This document shows, piece by piece, positions 11,890-22,399 of a stretch of DNA of 60,000 nucleotides. The translations under genes were made by a program, and so were the position numbers. The notes under the pieces are model-generated. The model did not search any database. It saw only the letters and a list, made by a program, of their open reading frames with translations, and had not been told where the DNA came from. Positions within the stretch are counted from its first letter, which is position 1. Every line of letters starts with the position of its first letter. This stretch comes from Antedon mediterranea (taxonomy: Eukaryota; Echinodermata; Crinoidea; Comatulida; Antedonidae), in the NCBI RefSeq assembly GCF_964355755.1, contig NC_092671.1:19930001-19990000 (forward strand), given 5' to 3'.

Positions 11890-14800
11890 TCGTGCCCACA
11901 GATGGTTATCGAATACACAGTAATTTCAGCGTAACAAAACTGGCGATTTCAAATGTACGTACCGCAGGACTATAATACATTGTCGTTTACAGAAACGAAT
12001 AAATAGACACGATGATTTATGTAGTCAACTAAAATTAGCACCCTGGAAATTACTTCCGAAAGAGAAACTTACCACAAAATGAGTCCAAATTTTTAGAATT
12101 TGTGTTTTGTATGTAATAGGGTTGAGGGATGGGAAAGCGGATAGGTACCAAGAGGAACAATTTTTAAATATATTCGTTATCCACTCAGTAACAATAATAT
12201 ACCTCTAAATACAGTAAAACATTTGCGATTTAATACTTTGTTAAAACTGTCACTATCATAATCGATTGAAATATTAAAGTACATGTCACAAATACACCAC
12301 TATGACGTTTATATTATTGGTAATTATTAATTAATACAAACGTTGAGAAGGAACTGTCAGTATAAAGTTTATTTGTATATCCTTTGTAGAGCCTATCCAC
12401 AATATCAGTAATAAAGTTTATTTGTATATATTTTTATATTACATCTAACAGTACGAACATTCACAGTAAGAAATGCTCGATTCAAATGAGGACCAAAAAT
12501 AGTTAATAGATATTTACAGTATTGTCAAAGTATTGCAAGTTTATTCTCAAAGGGCCCATATATTTTCCTACCGTATGTGTTAAACCAAGGGCTCATAAAT
12601 TTACCTACTTGTGTTAAACCAAACTCTGGCAGACTGAGAGATTGGGATGTTCCATTCATCGCAAATCAATACATTTGTATAATCGTATATTAAATCTATC
12701 AAAATAGTATTTTTTTAAGAAAATCGGCCTGTCTTCAACATGATGCTGTACTCTAGCTGTTCAACCGGTTTTCAGCTATTAAAAACAATTATCATTGGAG
12801 GAGATAGGAAAATGCGAAGCCTCCTCGCATTTTTGTGGCGGGTATTTTTCAAGATGGACATCCATTAGACAGTGTATACCACGATCGGAAAACACCCCTA
12901 TTTGGGGAAAATCGTTGAATACCTAAATTCGTTTTAATCGTCAATAACTAATTATCTAACATAATTTAATTAGTAAACAGGGTTATATCAGGTGGTTAAA
13001 ATCAGTACCGAAAGTACGAACCAACTTTATATACCATCGAGTAAAAATTATAGAAGTAAGGCGCGATTTACCGAATTTTGCCCTTGCGTAAATTTATATA
13101 TAGATACAATTAAGTGATCTTTTAAAGAGTAATTATGATGCTGTAGTTTAAAAACAGTAATTAACACAGTTTAAAGCAAGTGCTTAAAAGAAAAAAAAAG
13201 TATGTATATATTTATTGTCACAGTACAGTGTGAATTTCATTTTCCAATTGAATACTACGCTGCACCCTGGCTGTAGATTACCGTTTAATTACGGTGATCT
13301 AGAATAAGTTAGAAATTGTAGAGAGGCAGTCTTGCTCTCAGTGTGACGCAATGCCACTATTTAACTTAACTTTTATACAGACACATCAAACATACTATTT
13401 TTTATGAAGCCAACTTAACAACTTAGAACAAATTAATTAAAAACGGGAAGTTTAGTGATGAAACAATCCCAGCCCTATTTAAATTGAGTTTCGCGTGTGT
13501 GACATATCAGCCGATTCTCGGTACTGTATCTATTTCCGAAGTGTCATAGGCGTATCATGGTAATACAACATTCTTCGATTTCTGGCTACATCACTAATAA
13601 TTATTAGGCCTATTCCCATAGTAGTTCTGATTTTCATTGTTGACTTCTACGCATGCTCGCTGCTGTATTTGGTCTTTGATGAACGATTCAATGCGTTAAA
13701 CATTCACCAAACTAAACCTTTTTACATCGATTGATCATACCGGCCGTAATTGCATAGAAGGACACGAAGAGATGCTTCTTTCGTGAAATCCTGTTTTTTT
13801 AATGCATCCTTGCCTGTAATTAACGGATTGCTTATTTTTTAAATTTATAATAATATTATTACTAGTTGGTGTTTATATCTCTTAAAATAATACTACTCAT
13901 AATTATGTCTCTGTTTTTCTGTCGGATTTTATTTTGCGTATCGATCTCTTTTCATTGACGTTTTTCTGCCCTAATTTATGATTATAGTTTGGTGGTAATA
14001 CATTGGTGAACATATTCTATTATTAAGGAGGCATATACCTTTTAAAGAATATATTAGTTAATACCACCGAAGATTATTAACCGACACATACCTTTTCGTT
14101 GATCTACTAAAGATCTATTCAGATTTTGAGAATTGTGTATCATATGAATAACTGTAATGATTAATATGTTTATTGTAAACAATAAATAATAAAACAAAGT
14201 AGAAAGACACAACATGGGACCATTAGGATTATAAAAATATGTATAGAATTAAATTAAATTATGACGTTGTAAACTTGTGGAAACATATTTATTGGTAATA
14301 TGTTGAATATTGTTGTAAAATTAAACTACTAAAACCATTTATAATGAAACTAATAAAACTCCATCCCTCTCTAATCATTGTGCTGCTTAACAATACAAAT
14401 TGTTTTCTTTTAAAGATTTATGAGGTCTGCATTAAAGATATATTAAGAAATAAACACTAACAATAATAACAGTTACAATCATAACATTATTAAACATAAT
14501 TACAATAATATTATTATAATTTTTATAGCATGTTATTCTAGATTGAAATTATTTTTCCGTTGGAGTCTTGTTCGTAGGCAATTAAGGTGACTTAAAATGT
14601 GCAATTTAAATAAAAATGTCAGTTCAAAGAATTGTATTTTTTTCCTTACCAAATTATTACTAAGAACGTTGGAAGAACTTCAATTTTAACTTCTGAAGGC
14701 GGGGTGGGATGGGGGTGGAAAGGGGTGTGTGTTATTTCTCAGTTATTCTTTTATGACAACATTGATCATATTCAATATTGTAATATGCCTTTATTATATT

Positions 14801-15190
14801 ATTATGGTATTACTGTATAAGGTCCATGTTGATTTTTCTTTCATTAAATAAATGTGAACTTTAATTAATAATATTGACGGGGCAGATACTAACATGTTTA
14901 GTTGTCAAATTATTACTGATCACAACATTGTACAATATTAAAAGATGAGCTCAGTTGCCAATGACTAGTAAATAGATAGTAGCATCGGTTGTGTACAAAT
15001 GTGCTATTTAAAAGTTACATAATTATTTTGTTTTCAAAAGATGGTTATTCTTAGATAGTAAGTGTGATTTCAGATACATTGAGAATCGGGTATTCTTCTC
15101 ATAAGCTTGCAATACGGTATCTACCACAAGACACTTAATTATTTTCACTGTGTTGCTACAACAAGCTTATGGTAATTTGATTTTGAACTA
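11890..15190. other. Gene-free stretch
   Basis: AT-rich DNA without a supportable coding region. A G-rich tract (ggcggggtgggatgggggtg) lies at 14699-14718 and a short inverted repeat (atgcgaagcctcctcgcat) near 12812. Nothing else was recognised. Confidence 0.4.
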
Positions 15191-15194
15191 ATGT

Positions 15195-15480
15195 CTAAAT
15201 TTACTGAAACGTCAACAAATATAGCGTGAAGTCGAATTATAGTGCCTGTTACAACCGTTAATGTAAAAAACGCCAGCTAATGTCGAAACAACCGTTAATG
15301 TAGAACAATCCACCGCTTTTAGTAAAACCTCCAGCTTATGTAGAAACACCAACATCTTATGTATTAAATAAAAATCCACACCCGCTAATGTAGAAACTGT
15401 CAACAGCTTATGTAGTAACGAAAATTGCCTCCCAGCTTATGTAGTTACTATCGCCAGCTAATGTATAAAATGTTATATAT
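15195..15480 (+). repeat. Minisatellite array, unit like agctaatgtagaaac
   Basis: About a dozen diverged 16-19 bp units of the form (c)cagct(a/t)atgtagaaac run from 15230 to 15475. Two units at the right end recur in inverted orientation at 17040-17078, so this array belongs to the outer part of the foldback structure. Confidence 0.75.
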
Positions 15481-15559
15481 TTTACAAAAATATCTAAAAT
15501 CATGTGCAAATGTATCGATCTTTACTTTGCGATCAGTCTTTCCACATGGAAGCAACTAA

Positions 15560-16080
15560 ATTTCTAAAACGACCACACATCGTAAGCAACCATCTCTGTT
15601 AAGAGACCTCTCGTAAAGGATCACCTCCTCTCATAAGGAACCACTTCTCATAATCGACCATCTCTCGTAAGCGACCACCTCTCTTAACGACCACACCTCT
15701 CGTAAGTGACCACCTCTTTAAGGGACCACGACCTCTTTCTATCTATTAAAGGACCGCTTTTCATAATCGTCAGACGACTCTTTTAAAGGACCACCTCTCC
15801 TAACGACCCCACCTTTCGTAAGTGACGACCTCTTAAAGGACCACCACCACCTCTATTAAAGGACTGTTTCTCATAATCGCTCATCGCCCATCACAACGAC
15901 CTCTCGAAAGTGATCACCTCTATTGAACGACCACTGTCTCTGTTAAGCGACCGCTTCTTATCATTGAACACCTCTCGTGTGCGACCATCTTATCAACCAC
16001 ACCACTCGTCAACCTCTTTTAAAGGGCCACCACCTCTATTTATGGACCGCTTCTCATAATCGACCACCTCTGTTATAAAA
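15560..16080 (+). repeat. Left arm array, unit CGACCACCTCTCGTAAG
   Basis: Roughly 25-30 diverged ~17 bp units of the form gaccacctctcgtaagc lie head to tail. Confidence 0.85.
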
Positions 16081-16299
16081 AGTTCAAAATACACTTACTC
16101 TAAAAAATATTCATTGTAGAATATTAGAATCAATTAATTCCCTGAAGAACAAAGTGTATTTAATCCCTGTACCCTTTTCATCATAATACAATAATTAATC
16201 AATGTTCAATCAGTTTTGAGCAGCAATCAACCAGAATCAACCTTAAGAAGTAGGCCTACCTGCCGGAACAATAGAATTTATAGATAAGCTCACAAATAG

Positions 16300-16940
16300 G
16301 GTGGTCATTTAAAAGAGGTGGTTACTTTACGAGAGGTGTGGTCGTTAAGAGAGATAGTCGTTTACGAGAGGAGGTCGATTATGAAAAGCGGTCCCTTAAG
16401 AGAGGAAGTGATCAATTCCGAGAGGTGGTCGATTATGATAAAAGTCCCTTAAAAGATAGATTTGGTTGCTTACCAGCGGTCGTTGTGACGGGAGATTATG
16501 AGAAGTGGTTCTTTAATAGAGAGAAAGAGGTCGTGGTCCCTTACGAGAGGTGTGGTCGTCAAGAGAGGTGGTCGCTTACGAGATGTGGTCGATTATGAAA
16601 TGCGGTTCCTTTATGAGAGTAGGTGATCACTTATGAGAGGTGGTCGATTATAAGAAGTGGTTCCTTAACAGAAACGATGGACGTTCAATAGAGGTGGTCA
16701 CTTAACAGATGTCGTTGTGACGGGAGATAATCGATTATGAGAAGCGGTCCTTTGATAGAGAGAAAGAGGTCGTGCTCCCTTAAAAGAGGTGGTCACTTAC
16801 GAGAGGTGTGGTCGTTACGAGAGGTGGTCGCTTATGAGAAGTGGTCCCTTATGAGAGGAGGTGATCCTTTACGAGAAGTGGTCGATTATGAGAAGCGGTC
16901 TCTTAACAGAGATGGTTGTTTACGATGTGTGGTCGTTTTA
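16300..16940 (-). repeat. Right arm array, complement of the left arm unit
   Basis: Diverged units of the form cttacgagaggtggtcg, the complement of the left array. Long open frames rich in Arg, Lys and Glu here are translations of the array. Confidence 0.85.
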
Positions 16941-17095
16941 GAAAGTTAGTTGCTTCCAAGAGGTGGAAAGACTGATCGCTAAGTAAAGATCGATGCATTT
17001 GCACATGATTTTATACATTTTTGTATAATATATAACATTTTCTACATTAGCTGGCGATAGTAACTACATAAGCTAGGAGGCAATTTTTTTTAATT

Positions 17096-17460
17096 GGCGT
17101 ACAGTCTAACTAAATTTATACGTTGAGGGCATCATGCAACCACTAGGCAACAGGAAAAGAAACATGAAACTTTTCTGCGAAACTTTTGATTGATTAGAGT
17201 CATGAACTCCGAGTATTGTTCAAATTGTATGGCATCTCTACATCTAAAATGTATTGCACTTGATTTAGATTAATTTCCTCATTTTAGAGAGAAGTTGCAT
17301 GGCGCTGAATTCTGTTTCAAAAGTTTGTTACAATTCTCACTTCCATGATTATTTTGTTAACCTCCCCCATACCCCCGGCCCCCATCAGAGTGGTTTTAGT
17401 CACGTGGTTTAAAAAAAACTATGCTGCCCTCAACGTTTAAATTTAGTTTGACTGTACGCC
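17096..17460. mobile_element. 365 bp MITE with ~37 bp terminal inverted repeats
   Basis: The left end GGCGTACAGTCTAACTAAAT and the right end are complementary over about 37 bp, through acgttgagggca, with a few mismatches. The interior has no open frame. It sits at the outer edge of the right foldback arm. No clean target-site duplication could be read, so the superfamily is open. Confidence 0.8.
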
Positions 17461-17462
17461 GA

Positions 17463-17720
17463 TTTGTCCTTACGTCAATTTTTGTCCTTACGGCAATTTT
17501 GTCCTTACGCAAATTATTGTCCTTACGCCAAATGTTGTCCTTTCGACAATTTAACCATACGTCAAATTAACCATACGGCAATTTGTTCTTTCACCATACA
17601 GCAAATGTGGGTGTCCGTACGGCAATATTTGTTTGTCAATCGAGGAATTATGTCTTTAACGCCATTTGTTTGGCTTACCGGAGCGGAATTGTTCGTACGG
17701 CAACGGTTGTCTTTTCGCGT
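17463..17720 (+). repeat. Minisatellite array, unit like TTGTCCTTACGGCAATT
   Basis: About 13 diverged 16-19 bp units: ttgtccttacg(t/g/c)caat, becoming accatacgtcaaatta and ccgtacggcaatatt to the right. It starts immediately after the MITE and has no inverted partner in the window. Confidence 0.75.
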
Positions 17721-18004
17721 TGGGAAAATTAGTTTTATACTTTTGTTTCTTAAATACAACAGCGCCACCTATTTTGTAATTTCGCCGCGAACATTGAATG
17801 TTATGACATTTCGCGCGATAGAAGTACTTTTTTGGAGATATATATGTACTAATTAGTCCAAAAAGAGCATTTAAATTAGCTTTAAATCGTTTGTATGATT
17901 TTGATTGATTAATGGGAACATCTTTACAAGACGTGGAATCATTGGAAAAAACAGGATTAGCCTACAGTAGATGAGTTCCAGTTCCAGGTCGCAATGGTAT
18001 CGCC

Positions 18005-18345
18005 TCAGCAAAAAGGTATGATTGTAATTGTATGACAATGCCTAATCCATTCAGGAATGTCATTCCACAGACGCGGAGCATTAATAGACAAATCACGATC
18101 TCCAAACGAGTGATGAGATTTCGGTTGAAATAAAAGCAACTTATTATTGGATTGTAAATTACATTTAAGATAGTATAAGCCCAGCATATCAGTCACATAT
18201 TCTGGAGCAATTCCATTATTAACTTTGAAAACCATTAAAAATATTTTAAAAACAATTCTATGTTTAATAGGCAGCCATTGTAACTCTTTTAAGGTGCCTG
18301 TAATATGCGAAAATTTGTGCACTCGTGCAGCCGCATTTTGTATGA
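18005..18345 (-). pseudogene. LINE C-terminal block (CR1/L2 type)
   Basis: QLIQNAAARV, LKELQWLPIKHRIVFKIFL, NNGIAPEYVTDML, SFGDRDLSINAPRLWNDIP are in the order typical of the C-terminus of CR1/L2/Rex1-group elements (LQ-x-QNAAAR, L-LHWLPV, R-FGDRAFS-x-AP-x-LWN-x-LP). This block places the element in that group. Confidence 0.85.
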
Positions 18346-18359
18346 GCTGAAGCCTATGC

Positions 18360-19553
18360 AGTTGTTTATGTGGGAAACCAAATAAACAATTGTGGACCTA
18401 AAACAGATCCTTGTGGAACAGAGAAATTAAAAGTGGTATGTTGAGAGATTGCCTCTCTAATACAAATGCGTTCAGGTCTGTCCGCCAAGTATGATTGACA
18501 CCATCTTAATGTAGTGCACATCCCTCAACACCAATAGAAGCCTGCAACCTTTCAATCAGAATACCGTATCAAACGCAGCACTAAAATCAAGTAAAATTAA
18601 AGCAGTTACTTTTCCAACATCCATCGCATGAAGTATATCATTGCTAACGCGCAGTAGTGCAGTTTCAGAACTGTGATGTGCTTTATACGCTGATTGAAAC
18701 GGGTCAAGTAAATAATTATCATTTACATGTGATAGTATACGTTTAGATATCACTTTTCAATTACTTTGCCAAGAAAACACAGATTTGATACTGGTCTGTA
18801 ATTGGATAGCTTTTCAGGATCAAGACCCGATTTCTTTAATTGAGGACGTATGTGCGAGATTTTAGAAATGTCAGGGAAAACCCCAGTTTCCAAAGACAGA
18901 TTAACGACGCGTGTAATTAGTGGAACAAAAACAACAGCATTTCTCTTAATTAACAGAGTAGGAACTGGATCAAGACTGCAAGATTTAGCAGGCCAGTTTT
19001 TGGAAATTTCAGAAATTTTGTTTTCACTAGCAGGTTCAAATTTACAAAGGGAGGGACAATTATAATTTTCACGGCATACGTCAAGAGGTTTCACGAATAT
19101 TAACAATTTTATTTTTTTTAAATACGGAAAATATTTCTGCAAGCAACTCATCTGAATGAAAAAATAGAAATGAGAACGGTGTAAAAGATTGTTTACAACC
19201 TTAAGCAGCTTCTTCTGATCACCTGAGCAATCTTCGACCAGGGCAGAATAATATCGTTTCTTAGCTCTTTCAACAAGCATATTAACAACACACCGCTGAT
19301 GACAATATTTCTGTCTATCTAAGGTATTTTTGGATTTCATCCATTTTCTCTCAAATACGCGACGGAGTTTTCTCGCAGATCTAATTTTATCAGTATACCA
19401 CGGTTTTGAAGAATTTAGTTTGAAACATTTTGTTTTTAAAGGTGCGTGTTTATCCATAACTTCTCTTAAAGAACAGTATCTTTCAATATTTTCTTGCATC
19501 ATGCATATCAGACAACCGAGCTTGTATGCCATTTGAAAACTTAGTTGTATCAA
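18360..19553 (-). pseudogene. LINE reverse transcriptase, first half, broken
   Basis: KISHIRPQLKKSGLDPEKL and SNYRPVSNLCFLGKVIEK (18840-18750) form the start of the RT domain. LLDFSAAFDTV (about 18590-18556) is the first catalytic-Asp block, and FSVPQGSVLGPQLF (near 18390) is the next conserved block. Immediately afterwards the sequence jumps to the C-terminal block, so the part bearing the (F/Y)xDD catalytic motif is missing. Several stops interrupt the frames. Confidence 0.8.
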
Positions 19554-19679
19554 TACTGTTTATATTTCGGATTTTAATTTTAGATTTAGGAAGAGGTGAT
19601 TTCTTGAAATCGAAACTACAAAGTATAAACAATTTATCAGAGATACTCGGTTTTACAGTGATCCCCGAGATCAAAGAAA

Positions 19680-20260
19680 CATCTCTAGTAATAATGAGAT
19701 CAAGACAATGACCACCATCATGCGTAGGTTCATTTACATGCTCTATAAGATTAAAAGACTGCAATAGACGATTACATTTATTTGCAGCGATATTCTCATT
19801 TGTATCAATGTGGATATTAAAATCACCACAAAAAAATGACTTCTGATGGAATAATAAGATAATCAATCAATCATATTTTTAAATTCATTAAGAAAGTCGG
19901 ACAGACAAACTCGGTGGTCTATAGATGCATACAATAAAAATTGTTTTTGAACTTAATATAAACTGTAAATGTATGTTTTCAAATGAACATTTAGACTAGA
20001 TTTAAATAAAATTCCAAACCCCTCCACCGATTTTATCCAATCTAGGTACATTTTTTAAACAATATCCCAGTGGAGTTATGTTTCCAATGGAGAGGTTGTC
20101 ATCAAGCCGAAGCCATGTTTCAGACACAGCCACGATATCAATGTCATTACTAACAACAAAGTCTGTGAATTCATCACTTTTGTCACGCAATGAACGAGCA
20201 TTTAGCAAACAAAATATAAGTGATGAATTTGCAGAATTTGAATTTAATTTGTGTGGGTAG
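19680..20260 (-). pseudogene. LINE AP-endonuclease domain
   Basis: FCLLNARSLRDKSDEFTDFV and IDIVAVSETWL (20215-20100) are the first endonuclease blocks (LN-x-RSL-x-NK, E-TWL). After a broken stretch with IYRPPSL, FFCGDFNIHID (about 19846-19814) gives the GDFN catalytic block and GGHCLDLIIT (about 19695) the closing D-L-I/V block. The N-terminal block lies in the same open frame as the SGNH DGVHL motif. Confidence 0.8.
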
Positions 20261-20449
20261 GTTTTCATGGATTGAGCAGCTCTCGTACAAGTTCCAGGTA
20301 CTTGAACCACTCTTTTCTTTTCCAGATCGATTTTCAGAGTCCCTTGTTGATGATTGACGCATTCTCTCTGACGATTTGGTTGGTACTGACTTGAGAGCAG
20401 AAAAGATGACTGAGGTGGACTCATCGCCGACTCATTACTTATGTGATCA

Positions 20450-21054
20450 ATACTGTTTTTCGCCAGAGTACTTGTTCCTCGTGGCCTAAGATGAACTCCA
20501 TCAGAAGATAGTTTCATGAATGGAATATTTGTATTATCAATAAATCCTCAGCCATTCTCTTTGCATATGAGTTTCATATGGTGATTTGCTCTCTCTACAT
20601 CATCGCATTTCGAGACTGGTTGCGTCGGTGTATTATGGAGGAAAATGTGCACTTTATTGGCTTCAATGTTTCACACAGAGATGTCGTTTTTGAGGTCAAT
20701 GTGTAATTTCTATTGTTAGTTCCCACATGAACAGTCACTCTTTCAACACATTGTTTCACTGCAAGACGCTTGGCACAATGCGCGAGGTCTTCTATTTTTG
20801 CACCACGCATAGTGTGGCATATCACCTTTTTTAGTAGAATTACTTAATCGTTTGGGACGAAGATCATTAATCATTGAATCGCCTATAATCAGAACGTCAG
20901 CTGGAATTGCGTAATCTTGAGTACTAGCAGTTTCATCAGCAATTTTTTGTTTGTCGCTTAGTGCTTTTTGTTTATTACGGTATTGATGAAGCTGTAGTTG
21001 ATAAGAATCAACTTTTCCAGTACTCTTCGTTACATCATTAGTAGGGCTAGTCAT
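20450..21054 (-). pseudogene. LINE SGNH-hydrolase-like (esterase) domain
   Basis: The blocks occur in order and at sensible spacing: VLIIGDSMIND (nucleophile GDS, near 20880), RGAKIEDL (about 20800), RVTVHVGTNN (GxN block, 20712-20735) and SSDGVHLRPRG (catalytic D-x-x-H, 20491-20507). A frameshift near 20822 separates the first block from the second. This domain is known from ORF1 of CR1-like and related elements. All four catalytic-block signatures are still readable, though frame breaks prevent a whole protein. Confidence 0.75.
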
Positions 21055-21567
21055 TTACAATGCGTTATAGAGAGTTAAGTGTCAATTAGCTGCTCAGAAT
21101 AAGTCCGAGAATCATCAATAGCTTTACTATCATAATTTGGTTTTACATTATACCGATTTTGTTTCGGGAGGTCCAATGAGGTCAGATAATTCTGACTGGA
21201 AACAGATTGATTATTTGGATGTATAGACTGTTCTTGAGGAAAGTGACATTCCTCGTGCAGACCAAGTTGGGGACAGGTATTATGTTGAGTAACATAATAT
21301 GTCCCTTCACAGTAATAAAGTCAGATGTGTCAATAGCAACTTGGGTTAGTTTCGCATCGTATGCTTCATCTTTGGCTTTAGCAGCATCTTTAGAGCTGAG
21401 ATAAGTAGATCATGTAGTTTTATCACTTCCTTATCTTTTTGCTGCAAAAGTTGTAAAGTATGCTGCAAATGTGTTACATCGGACTTAAGAGCTTCGAATT
21501 TAATATTCATATTCTGAATTTTCTATTTTCTTGTAGGGATTTAACCTCTTTTTAAAATTCATTAAAT

Positions 21568-21840
21568 TCAATGAATATCTTTTAAAGCTTCAAACAAAAT
21601 AGCACAATCATTGTTTTTAGCTAGTAATTTATCTTTCAGGACTCTATTTTCATTTTCAGACATTATAATTTTGAGTTCGAAGTTTTCTTTTAGCAAATCA
21701 GATAAATTTGGAGAAGCTAATGAATGATCAACATGTGATTGAGTGCAAGCGGAATGGATGTTATGGAGGTCATTTACATCAGTGGTAACCAGGTCATGTA
21801 ATGTATCATTACATTTAGTATCTATTATTGTTACTTTCAA
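21568..21840 (-). pseudogene. LINE ORF1 middle: charged helical segment
   Basis: The frame encodes about 90 residues with DLLKENFELKIIMSENENR and KDKLLAKNND, rich in Leu, Glu and Lys in heptad-like spacing, as in the coiled coils of many LINE ORF1 proteins. It follows the hybrid-binding-like domain after a frame change. Coiled-coil status is inference. Confidence 0.5.
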
Positions 21841-22366
21841 TAGCTGTATTCACTAAAGGTAGTTCCACTTCAGCATCATTGACTTTAGTTGCATCAGTAC
21901 ATTCTAAGTCATTGCACACCCCATTTTCGCTGAGATATTTTTTAGCTTTTTTAACACTAAAAAATGATTGGAATAAAGATCCGTGATAGCCATCAGTGTT
22001 TGCTTGGCATTCCAGCCAGGATAAATAGATGCCTGATTGTTTCCCGACAGCAACGGCATAAACCTTTTTAGTTTTCTTGGATTTAATTGGTTTGTCAGCC
22101 ATTGCTATGTGTTGCATTGCTGTTGTTGCATTAGCCATTTCGCTATGCAATGGTATTTGTACGATTTCAATAGACAGAAGAAGACAATAGATAGTACTGT
22201 TGCCTAGCACAACGACGCCTCGCACTGATTGGCTGAAGGCAGAAAAGACGCGGTACGATCGTTTGAGGTCCCAGAAATGAAAAGGGCCAAAATAACCCTG
22301 TATGGTTACTTTTTGTTCTATCCGTGGGCCTAGGTGTTGAAGGTCTAAATCACTTGGATCTAACAA
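21815..22366 (-). pseudogene. LINE ORF1 start: RNase H1-N / viroplasmin-like (hybrid-binding) domain
   Basis: Two in-frame Met codons (22139 and 22102) precede KKVYAVAVGKQSGIYLSWLE (from about 22081), then CQANTDGYHGSLFQSFF and VKKAKKYLSENG (to about 21921). This fits the ~45-residue fold at the N-terminus of eukaryotic RNase H1, also called viroplasmin: YAV-x-G-x2-GIY-x2-W-x-E/D-C...V/GY-G...Y/F-x-S/F-F-x2-x2-A-x2-YL. In RNase H1 this fold binds RNA/DNA hybrids. Here it would be the N-terminal module of a retroposon's nucleic-acid-binding protein. The frame is open to 21815, then continues in another frame. Confidence 0.7.
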
Positions 22367-22399
22367 TGGTTTCTATAATAAAAAGTGTTACTTTCCTTT

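Larger units (their letters stand above)
15430..17090. mobile_element. Foldback element with long minisatellite inverted arms
   Basis: 15430-16080 and 16300-17090 are inverted copies. The outer ~140 bp of each arm match closely: gcctcccagcttatgtagtt on the left is the complement of the sequence ending at 17083, followed by tgtgcaaatg.atcgatcttt and agcaacta...cgaccacac. Inward, both arms become arrays of a ~17 bp unit, CGACCACCTCTCGTAAG on the left and its complement on the right. A non-repeated core of about 220 bp (16081-16300) separates them. No coding capacity is seen. Sea urchin TU foldback elements have this arm design (established knowledge); membership of that family is inference. Confidence 0.75.
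18005..22366 (-). mobile_element. Decayed CR1/L2-like LINE with an unusual multi-domain ORF1 region
   Basis: From right to left on the minus strand there is a viroplasmin/RNase H1-N-like domain (22072-21921), a charged helical segment (21840-21568), an SGNH-hydrolase-type esterase (about 20910-20450), an AP-type endonuclease (about 20215-19680), a linker and reverse transcriptase blocks (about 18880-18360), and the CR1/L2-type C-terminal block (18345-18030). The order is that of a full-length non-LTR element of the CR1/L2 group, whose ORF1 often has an esterase domain. Frameshifts, stops and an RT deletion make it inactive. Exact 5' and 3' ends and target duplications were not resolved. Confidence 0.8.

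Noticed and set aside
15560-16940. CRISPR-like repeat array
   Set aside because: Units are contiguous and diverged without unique spacers of constant length, in a eukaryotic setting.
16338-16949. Two open frames rich in Arg, Lys, Glu and Val
   Set aside because: They follow the ~17 bp minisatellite and have no protein-like complexity.
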